A stretch of 32,816 nucleotides of DNA. It comes from Nocardioides sp. (GTDB taxonomy: Bacteria > Actinomycetota > Actinomycetes > Propionibacteriales > Nocardioidaceae). Below the pieces are notes generated by a model. The model saw only the letters and a list, made by a program, of their open reading frames with translations, ran no database searches and was not told the origin of the DNA. Position numbers and translations under genes: made by a program. The stretch lies in contig JAICSK010000009.1 in the NCBI GenBank assembly GCA_025936915.1, positions 1-32,816 of the forward strand, given 5' to 3'. Positions 17,925 to 24,729 of this stretch are shown here, one piece after another. Positions within the stretch are counted from its first letter, which is position 1. Every line of letters begins with the position of its first letter.

Positions 17925-19076
17925 TCAGCTCGCACGACGGCGGGTCCGGGGCTCTTCCTCGTCCTCGGGCTCGTCCTCGTACTCGTCCTCGGGCTCGTCC
18001 TCTTCCTCGTACTCGTCCTCCGGCTCGTCCTCCGGCTCGTCCTCCGGCTCGTCGTACTCCTCCTCGGCCTCATCCTCCGGTTCGTCGTACTCGTCCTCGG
18101 GCTCGTCCTCGGACTCGTCCTCCGGCTCGTCCTCTTCCTCGTACTCGTCCTCGGGCTCGTCCTCTTCCTCGGGCTCGTCCTCGGCCTCGTCCTCGAAGTC
18201 CTCGTCGGCCTCGTCGCGGGGCTCGTCGTCGCCCTGCTCCTCGTCGTCCTGGGCCTCGTCCTCCTCCGCCTGGGCCTCTTCCTCCTCGACGACCTCGTCG
18301 TGGGTCTTGACCACCTCGCCGTCCTCGATGACTCCGCGCCAGCCCTCGATCTCGTCGGCCTCGAGGATCGCCCGCGTCATCACGTGACGCTTGAAGTGGC
18401 GGAGGTCGGCGCGGGCGCGACGTCCCTGCGCCCGCCAGAGGTTGCCGGTCTTCTCGAACAGCCCCTGTGGGTAGTACTCGAGCACGACCATGATCCGGGT
18501 CAGGTTCGGTCCGATCTCGTGGAACGTGACCGCTCCGTCGACGTGCCCCTTCTCGCCCTTGGACCGCCACACGATCCGCTCGTTGGGGATCTGCTCGAGG
18601 ATCGTGGCCTCCCAGGTGCGGTGGGAGAGGAAGATCTGCGCCTTCCACTCGATCGTGGTCTCGTCCTCGGCCTCGGCCTTCTCGACCTTCTTCATGAACG
18701 ACGGGAACTCGCCGAACTCGGTCCAGGTGTTGTAGGCGACGTCGATCGGGACACCGACGTCGATGGTCTCCAGGATGTTGGTGGACTTCGTCGCCTTGGA
18801 GCCGCCGCCACCGCCGCCCTTGCCGGTCACGGCGTCCTTGACGCCCGAGCCCAGGCCCTTGAGCGCGCCCATCACGGGCGAGCCGCCGTCCTTCTTGGCC
18901 TTGGCGCCCTTGACGGCGGCCTGGGTGAGCGGCCCGCCGTCGGCGATGCCCTCGAGCCGGTCGGTGAGCCCACCGAGCCGCTCGCCCGCGGTGTCCATCA
19001 CCTTCTCGCCGGCGGCCTTCAGCAGGCCACTGCCGGCAGCCTTGAGACGATCCATCGCTTCGGAGTTGGCAGCCAT
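17925..19076 (-). CDS. SRPBCC (cyclase/dehydrase-like) protein with long D/E-rich tail; gas-vesicle-operon accessory
   Basis: STNILETIDVGVPIDVAYNTWTEFGEFPSFMKKVEKAEAEDETTIEWKAQIFLSHRTWEATILEQIPNERIVWRSKGEKGHVDGAVTFHEIGPNLTRIMVVLEYYPQGLFEK is an SRPBCC domain; then over 100 residues dominated by EDEPEDE repeats. May correspond to the accessory gvpY/gvpZ genes of Streptomyces-type clusters (from memory, unverified). Confidence 0.88.
   Translation of the reverse strand: MAANSEAMDRLKAAGSGLLKAAGEKVMDTAGERLGGLTDRLEGIADGGPLTQAAVKGAKAKKDGGSPVMGALKGLGSGVKDAVTGKGGGGGGSKATKSTNILETIDVGVPIDVAYNTWTEFGEFPSFMKKVEKAEAEDETTIEWKAQIFLSHRTWEATILEQIPNERIVWRSKGEKGHVDGAVTFHEIGPNLTRIMVVLEYYPQGLFEKTGNLWRAQGRRARADLRHFKRHVMTRAILEADEIEGWRGVIEDGEVVKTHDEVVEEEEAQAEEDEAQDDEEQGDDEPRDEADEDFEDEAEDEPEEEDEPEDEYEEEDEPEDESEDEPEDEYDEPEDEAEEEYDEPEDEPEDEPEDEYEEEDEPEDEYEDEPEDEEEPRTRRRAS
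17940..18300. repeat. Degenerate short tandem repeat encoding E/D/P/Y-rich tail
   Basis: Iterated CTCGTC/CTCGGGCTCGTC/GTACTCGTC blocks on the + strand. Confidence 0.8.
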
Positions 19077-19080
19077 GTCG

Positions 19081-19932
19081 TCACTTCCTCGCGCTACTGG
19101 TCTTCTTGGTGCTCCGTCGGCCGGAAGACTTCTTGGCCGCGGACTTGGTGGCGGGTGCCTTCTTGGCGGTCTTCTTCGCCGTCGAGCCCGTCTTCTTCGC
19201 GGTCGAGCCGGTCTTCCGGGCGGTCGAGCCCGTCTTCCTCGCGGCAGAGCCCGTCTTCTTGGCCGCCGAGGCCGTCTTCTTCGCGGTCGAGCCGGCCTTC
19301 TTCGTCGCAGAGCCCGTCTTCTTGGCCGTCGAGCTCGTCTTCTTCGCGGTCGAGCCGGCCTTCTTCGCGGTCCGGCGCCCGGTGGAGGACCCCGCGCTCG
19401 CGGACTTCCTGGCCGTGCGCTTGGTCGCGCGCTCTGACGCCCGGCCGCTGCTGGCGGCGCGGCGCCGCGGCGAGGAGGCTGCGGCCGTACGCCGCCGTCG
19501 TCGAGGCGCCCGGTCCTCCTCGGCTTCCTCGTCCGCTTCCTCGTCCGCTTCCTCGTCCGCTTCCTCGTCGTCGTCCGCGCCCTCGTCGGCCTCGTCGTCG
19601 TACTCGTCCTCGTCCTCGTCGTCGTACTCGTCGTCGGCGCCGGGCAGCGCGGAGAGCGAGTCCGTCATCGATTCCAGGCGTGAGGTGGCCGTCATGATCG
19701 CTGCGTCGCGCGCGGCGTCCAGGAGTCGGCCGGTGATCTGGCCCTTGAGCTTGCTCAGCTCGGGGTTGGCGTCGACGAGCTTGTTGCCCTGCGCGAGCAG
19801 GGCCTGGGGGTTCGTCGCGATGCGCTGCCCGGCGAGCAGGCCACCCACCGTGACGGCGAGGCGCAGCTTCTTCATGCGACCGAGCAGGTATCCCGCTGTC
19901 ACACCCAGAGCGATCTTGGTGGTTGCTGACAT
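19081..19932 (-). CDS. Gas-vesicle-operon accessory protein with acidic tract and histone-H1-like AKKTGST repeats
   Basis: MSATTKIALGVTAGYLLGRMKKLRLAVTVGGLLAGQRIATNPQALLAQG N-terminus, then DDEYDDEDEDEYDDEADEGADDDEEADEEADEEADEEAEED, then about ten AKKTGST-type heptads; start ATG 19932 rather than 20007. Confidence 0.82.
   Translation of the reverse strand: MSATTKIALGVTAGYLLGRMKKLRLAVTVGGLLAGQRIATNPQALLAQGNKLVDANPELSKLKGQITGRLLDAARDAAIMTATSRLESMTDSLSALPGADDEYDDEDEDEYDDEADEGADDDEEADEEADEEADEEAEEDRAPRRRRRTAAASSPRRRAASSGRASERATKRTARKSASAGSSTGRRTAKKAGSTAKKTSSTAKKTGSATKKAGSTAKKTASAAKKTGSAARKTGSTARKTGSTAKKTGSTAKKTAKKAPATKSAAKKSSGRRSTKKTSSARK
19163..19374. repeat. About ten 21-bp tandem repeats (AKKTGST heptads)
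   Basis: Repeated GTCTTCTTCGCGGTCGAGCCC-like units on the + strand, translated on the minus strand as AKKTGST/ARKTGSA/TKKAGST. Confidence 0.85.
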
Positions 19933-20000
19933 GTCGGTGACAAGCTGCCCTGGCCCCGACAGGCACGAGTGGAGCAGCTCCCTCCCTTCGAGACATGCCG

Positions 20001-20025
20001 TACCCACTCCCTACGACCTTGAACG
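20001..20025 (-). promoter_or_regulatory. Candidate SigB/SigF-type promoter of the gas vesicle operon
   Basis: Minus strand reads CGTTC-N15-GGGTA, the -10 element about 69 nt upstream of the ATG at 19932. Confidence 0.5.
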
Positions 20026-20068
20026 CACCTCGGCGATCGTTCGGGCGTGTCGCGGGTGGCCGTCCCAG

Positions 20069-20398
20069 TCAGCGACCGGGCCAGAGGTCCAGCGCCGCGA
20101 TCCCGCCGGCCACGATCGCGCTGACCAGTGCGGTACGACGATGGCTGGGCCAGTGGGCGGCCACCGGCAGCATGCTGGCGGCATGGGTGAGCTCGACGAC
20201 CACATCCAGTGCGCGGGTGCGCCGACCCACGACGAGGTCGGCGGTTGCCTGGAGGACCAGGCGTACTCCCAGCAACCGGGTGACGACCTGGGTCGCCGGG
20301 TCGTCCCGGTCCGGGCTGCCGACCGCGGCCAGGACGCCGCGCGGACTCGTCAGGCAACCGACGCCGAGTCCGAGCCGGGCGCCCGGCGCGGCTCTCAC
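20069..20398 (-). CDS. Hypothetical small membrane-associated protein
   Basis: LLGVRLVLQATADLVVGRRTRALDVVVELTHAASMLPVAAHWPSHRRTALVSAIVAGGIAALDLW; hydrophobic segments, GTG start. Confidence 0.65.
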   Translation of the reverse strand: MRAAPGARLGLGVGCLTSPRGVLAAVGSPDRDDPATQVVTRLLGVRLVLQATADLVVGRRTRALDVVVELTHAASMLPVAAHWPSHRRTALVSAIVAGGIAALDLWPGR

Positions 20399-20419
20399 GT
20401 CGGCGTCCTCATGGACGAC

Positions 20420-21439
20420 TCATCGACGCAGGACACGAGCAACCACGGCCGCACCGGCAAGCAGCCCGACTCCTGCTCCCACGAGGCCGTGGTGCTGCGA
20501 GGCCCAGACCTGCAAGGACCGGGGGTGTGACCGGTCGTCGAACAGCCCGTGTGCCCCGAAGTCACGTCCACCCGCGCCGTCGGCCGGTTCCCAGAGGTTG
20601 GCCGGCTGGTCGGGCGGTTTCGGGGAATCGGTCTGCTGCCCGTCGAAACCGGTGCGCGCGAGGTAGCGATCGAGCAGCCCGGGAGCCACCGCGTTGGCGA
20701 GCAGCGTCGCTGCCGTCGTACCGCCGACCCAGTACTCGCGGCGCTCCGGGTGGTCCGCGGCGTACACCACGGCTCCGGCAGCGACCTCCGGCTGGTAGAT
20801 CGGCGGCACCGGCTGCGCCTGGCGTGGGAGTCGAGAGAGCACCCAGGAGAACTGCGGCGTGTTCACCGCCGGCATCTGCACCATCGTCACCTGCACCCGG
20901 CTCCCGTCGTGGAGGAGCTCGGTGCGCAGCGACTCGTGGAAGCCCTGCGTCGCGTGCTTGGCGCCGCAGTAGGCGCTCTGCAGCGGGATGCCGCGATAGG
21001 CCAGGGTCGACCCGACCTGAACGATCGTGCCGCGATCGCGCGGGAGCATGCGGCGCAGCGCGGCCCGGGTGCCGTTCACGAAGCCGAGGTAGGTGACCTG
21101 GGTGACCCGCTCGAACTCCTCGGGCTCGATGTCGACGAACCGCGCGAACACCGACGTGAAGGCGACGTTGACCCACGTCCCGATCTCGCCGAGCTCGTCC
21201 TCGATCTGGTCGGCGACCTTCTCCACCGCGGACGCGTCGGCGGTGTCGACCGGGTAGACGCCGGCCGTCCCGCCCAGCGCCTCCACGTCGGCGCGTGCTC
21301 CGGCCAGGCCCTCCTCGCCGCGCGCGAGCAGCGCGACCGTGGCACCGCGCTCGGCGAACAGCTTCGCGGTCGCCCTGCCGATGCCTCCCGACGCCCCGGT
21401 CACCACGACGACGCCGGGGACCTGCGAACCGCCGCTCAT
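20420..21439 (-). CDS. SDR family oxidoreductase with C-terminal hydrophobic segment
   Basis: VVVTGASGGIGRATAKLFAERGATVALLARG...STLAYRGIPLQSAYCGAKHATQGFHESLRTEL; C-terminus GLVGAGVGLLAGAAVVARVLRR. Confidence 0.93.
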   Translation of the reverse strand: MSGGSQVPGVVVVTGASGGIGRATAKLFAERGATVALLARGEEGLAGARADVEALGGTAGVYPVDTADASAVEKVADQIEDELGEIGTWVNVAFTSVFARFVDIEPEEFERVTQVTYLGFVNGTRAALRRMLPRDRGTIVQVGSTLAYRGIPLQSAYCGAKHATQGFHESLRTELLHDGSRVQVTMVQMPAVNTPQFSWVLSRLPRQAQPVPPIYQPEVAAGAVVYAADHPERREYWVGGTTAATLLANAVAPGLLDRYLARTGFDGQQTDSPKPPDQPANLWEPADGAGGRDFGAHGLFDDRSHPRSLQVWASQHHGLVGAGVGLLAGAAVVARVLRR

Positions 21440-21786
21440 CGCGCCTCCCCCTCGTCGCCCAGCCAGCGCCGGTGGACGTCCTGCTTGACCTCGGCCTCGG
21501 ATCGCGTGGTGGCGGCGCCCGGGAACTCGTACTCCTCACCCGTGACGACCTCGTGCAGCTGGGCCCTCGCCGAGGAGCCGCCGTGCACGTTGTAGAAGAA
21601 GCCGCCGTACAACCCGGCGATGCCGCCGACGACGAGGAGCACGAGCCCGACGATCGCCCACGCCCACGACGGCACGACGATGCCGATCCCGATCAGCACC
21701 AGGCCCGCGACCATCACCAGCAGGGCGATCCAGGTCCACCGGGGTCGGACGGTGTGCGTGTGCTCGTGGCTCTCGGTGCCGCTCAT
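21436..21786 (-). CDS. Small two-TM membrane protein
   Basis: RPRWTWIALLVMVAGLVLIGIGIVVPSWAWAIVGLVLLVVGGIAGLYGGFFYN; its stop overlaps the SDR start. Confidence 0.75.
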   Translation of the reverse strand: MSGTESHEHTHTVRPRWTWIALLVMVAGLVLIGIGIVVPSWAWAIVGLVLLVVGGIAGLYGGFFYNVHGGSSARAQLHEVVTGEEYEFPGAATTRSEAEVKQDVHRRWLGDEGEAR

Positions 21787-21815
21787 CACTCCTCCTCTGC
21801 TCCTTCTGCGTCCGG

Positions 21816-22946
21816 TCAGGCGACTCGGTACGACGCGAGGTCGCCCTCACGGAGGGCCAGCCCGTTGCCGGGCGCCTCTTCCGGTACGACGTACCCGTCT
21901 CGTGGGTCGGGGAACCCGTCGAGGAAGCGACTCTCGATGCGGACGTGGTCGACGAACCACTCCAGGTGTCGCAGGTTGGGCGTCGCCATGGCGACCGACA
22001 TGTGCAGCGCGGGCGCGCAGTGTCCGGACACCTCGAGCCCGTACGACTGGGCCAGCGCGATGATCCGCCGCCACTCCGTGTAGCCACCGCAGCGCGTCAC
22101 GTCGACCTGCACGCAGTCGACGGTGTCGGCGGCCAGGAGGTGGGCGAAGTAGGCCAGGCTGTCGCCGTACTCCCCGGCCGTGACGTCGGCGGCCACCGCG
22201 CCTCGCACCCGGCGTAGGCCGACGTGGTCGTCGGAGCTCACCGGCTCCTCGAACCAGATGACCCCCTGCTCGTCCATTCGGCGGGCCAGCCTGACCGCCT
22301 GCTGGGCGTCGTACCCGCCGTTGGCGTCCACGAAGAGCTCGACGTCCGGCCCGACGGTCCGGCGGGACAGGTCGACCCGCGCGAGGTCACGTGGCTCGCA
22401 GGTGCCCCACGACTCCCCGATCTTGATCTTGACCCGGGGGATGCCCTGCTCGACCCAGCCCGACAGCTGGTCACGCAGCTCGTCGTCGGTCTCGCTGGTG
22501 AACCCACCGCTGCCGTAGACCGGAACGTCGGCTCGCACCGCACCGAGCAGCCGGTGCAGGGGCAGGTCGAGCAGGCGCGCCGTGAGATCCCACAGCGCGG
22601 TGTCGACGGCCGAGATCGCCATCGACATCATCCCGGGCCTCCCGGCGTTGCGCACCGTGTGCGCCATCGCCTCCCACGCCGCGACGACGTCCAGCGCACT
22701 GCGGCCGACCACGACCGGGGCCAGGAGCTCGGTGATCGCCGGCACGACCGCGGCCGGGGCGTACGTCCACCCGAGGCCCGACGGCAGCGCCGGGTCGTCG
22801 GTGGCGACCCGCACGACCACCCACGTGGTCGAGTCCCAGTCGAGCGTGCCGTCGCTCTCCGGGCGCTCGGTCGGGATCGTGTACGCCGACGCCTCGACCG
22901 CTCGGATGGGCAGATCCACGCGGGTGCGCGTCTCAGTTGTCGTCAT
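21816..22946 (-). CDS. Enolase superfamily protein (mandelate racemase/muconate lactonizing enzyme-like)
   Basis: RVKIKIGESWG...VELFVDANGGYDAQQAVRLARRMDEQGVIWFEEPVSSDDHVGLRRVR...VQVDVTRCGGYTEWRRI: KxK, D, E and D metal/catalytic motifs. Confidence 0.92.
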   Translation of the reverse strand: MTTTETRTRVDLPIRAVEASAYTIPTERPESDGTLDWDSTTWVVVRVATDDPALPSGLGWTYAPAAVVPAITELLAPVVVGRSALDVVAAWEAMAHTVRNAGRPGMMSMAISAVDTALWDLTARLLDLPLHRLLGAVRADVPVYGSGGFTSETDDELRDQLSGWVEQGIPRVKIKIGESWGTCEPRDLARVDLSRRTVGPDVELFVDANGGYDAQQAVRLARRMDEQGVIWFEEPVSSDDHVGLRRVRGAVAADVTAGEYGDSLAYFAHLLAADTVDCVQVDVTRCGGYTEWRRIIALAQSYGLEVSGHCAPALHMSVAMATPNLRHLEWFVDHVRIESRFLDGFPDPRDGYVVPEEAPGNGLALREGDLASYRVA

Positions 22947-24729
22947 CGGAATGAGGGAGGAACTCCTGGGCCTTGGTCTTGATCCCCTCCTTGATCACGC
23001 CCCAGCGTGAGGTGTCGCCCTTGATCAGGGCCTCGGCCATGTCGGTCATCTGCTCGAGCGTGGCGTGCGGCGGGATCGGCGGGATGTCCGGGTCGCAGTG
23101 GATGTCGAGGACGGAGGGCCGGTCGGCCGCCAGGGCTTCGCGCCAGGCGTCCTCGAGGTGCTCGGGATCGGTGACGGTCTTCGCCTCGAGACCGATCGAG
23201 GCCGCGAAGTCGGCGTACGACGTGTCCGGCAGTGCCTGCGACTCCACGAACCTCGGAGTGCCACCCATCGCCCGCAGCTCCCACGTGACCTGGTTGAGGT
23301 CGTTGTTGTGCAGCACCGCGACGATCAGCCGCGGGTCGCTCCAGTCGCGCCAGTAGCGGGCGATGGTCAGGAGCTCGGCGAGGCCGTTCATCTGCATCGC
23401 ACCGTCGCCCTCGAAGGCGATCGCCGGACGGTCGGGGTGGGCGAACTTCGCGCCGATCGCGTACGGCACGCCCGGCCCCATCGTCGCCAGGTTGCCCGAC
23501 AACGAGCCGCGCATCTGACCACGGAACCGGATGTTGCGGGCGTACCAGTTCGCCGCCGAGCCGCTGTCCGCCGCGATGATGCAGTTCTGCGGCGCCTGCT
23601 TGGAGAACTCGTGGAAGATCCGCATCGGGTTGATCGGCTTCGCCGCGACGTGCGCCTCGGCGTCGACGACCTCCCACCAGCGCGCGACGTTCTTCTCGAT
23701 GCCCTCGCGCCAGCTCCGGTCCTGCTTGTGCTCCAGCAGCGGGATCAGCGCCTGCAGAGTGCGGCGCGAGTCCCCGACCAGGTTCACCTCGTACGGGTAG
23801 CGCATCCCGATCATGCTGCCGTCGACGTCGATCTGGACGCCGCGGGCCTGGCCGAGCTCGGGCATGAACTGGGTGTAGGGGAAGCTGGACCCGATCGTCA
23901 GCAGGGTGTCGCAGTCCATCATCATCTCGTAGCTCGCCTTGGTGCCGAGCAGGCCGATCGAGCCGGTGACGAACGGCAGGTCGTCGGAGAGGACGTCCTT
24001 GCCGAGCAGGGCCTTGGCGACTCCGGCACCGAGCAGGTCGGCGACCTGCTCGACCTCTGGGGCGGCACCACGGGCGCCCTGGCCGACGAGCATCGCCACC
24101 TTCTTCCCCGAGTTGAGCAGGTCGGCGGCCGCCCGGACCGCGTCGTCGTCGGCGGAGACAGCGGGCCAGCTCATGCTCAGGCTGGACGGCACCATCTTGA
24201 ACTCGTGGGTCGGCGGCTCGTACTTCAGCTCCTGTACGTCGTTCGGGATGATGATCGCGGTAGGCGCACGCCGGCTCATCGCGATCCGCAGCGCCCGGTC
24301 GAGCACGTTGGGGAGCTGCTCGGGCACGGTGACCATCTGGACGTACTCGCTCGCGACGTCCTTGAAGAGACTGATCAGGTCGACCTCTTGCTGGTAGTTG
24401 CCACCCATCGCGGTGCGGTTGGTCTGGCCGACGATGGCCACCACCGGCACATGGTCGAGCTTGGCGTCGTACAGGCCGTTGAGCAGGTGGATCGCGCCGG
24501 GGCCGGAGGTGGCCATGCAGACGGCCGGCTTGTCGCCGAACTTGGCGTAGCCGACAGCCTCGAACGCGGCCATCTCCTCGTGCCGGGCCTGGATGAACCG
24601 CGGCTGGTCGTCGGCGCGGGAGAACGCGCCGAGGATGCCGTTGATCCCGTCGCCGGGGTAGCCGAAGACCTGCTCGACCCCCCACTCGCGGAGGCGCTCC
24701 AGAAGGCGGTCGGCAACGGTGGTGCTCAT
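22933..24729 (-). CDS. Thiamine pyrophosphate-requiring enzyme (pyruvate oxidase/acetolactate synthase-like)
   Basis: VEQVFGYPGDGINGILGAFSRADDQPRFIQARHEEMAAFEAVGYAKFGDKPAVCMATSGPGAIHLLNGLYDAKLDHVPVVAI...PAIAFEGDGAMQMNGLAELLTIARYWRDWSDPRLIVAVLHNNDLNQVTWE (GDG-x-NN TPP motif). Confidence 0.93.
   Translation of the reverse strand: MSTTVADRLLERLREWGVEQVFGYPGDGINGILGAFSRADDQPRFIQARHEEMAAFEAVGYAKFGDKPAVCMATSGPGAIHLLNGLYDAKLDHVPVVAIVGQTNRTAMGGNYQQEVDLISLFKDVASEYVQMVTVPEQLPNVLDRALRIAMSRRAPTAIIIPNDVQELKYEPPTHEFKMVPSSLSMSWPAVSADDDAVRAAADLLNSGKKVAMLVGQGARGAAPEVEQVADLLGAGVAKALLGKDVLSDDLPFVTGSIGLLGTKASYEMMMDCDTLLTIGSSFPYTQFMPELGQARGVQIDVDGSMIGMRYPYEVNLVGDSRRTLQALIPLLEHKQDRSWREGIEKNVARWWEVVDAEAHVAAKPINPMRIFHEFSKQAPQNCIIAADSGSAANWYARNIRFRGQMRGSLSGNLATMGPGVPYAIGAKFAHPDRPAIAFEGDGAMQMNGLAELLTIARYWRDWSDPRLIVAVLHNNDLNQVTWELRAMGGTPRFVESQALPDTSYADFAASIGLEAKTVTDPEHLEDAWREALAADRPSVLDIHCDPDIPPIPPHATLEQMTDMAEALIKGDTSRWGVIKEGIKTKAQEFLPHSDDDN

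Noticed and set aside
17940-18300. Possible CRISPR or structural-RNA repeat
   Set aside because: Degenerate triplet-based coding repeat in frame with the SRPBCC protein tail.
19163-19374. Possible CRISPR array from regular repeats
   Set aside because: Contiguous 21-bp coding heptads without spacers; no cas genes.
17637-19697. 686-aa plus-strand ORF with LVLVLGLVLFLVLVL repeats
   Set aside because: Antisense artefact of the D/E-rich and KK-rich repeats of the gas vesicle operon; the minus-strand genes have clear domains.
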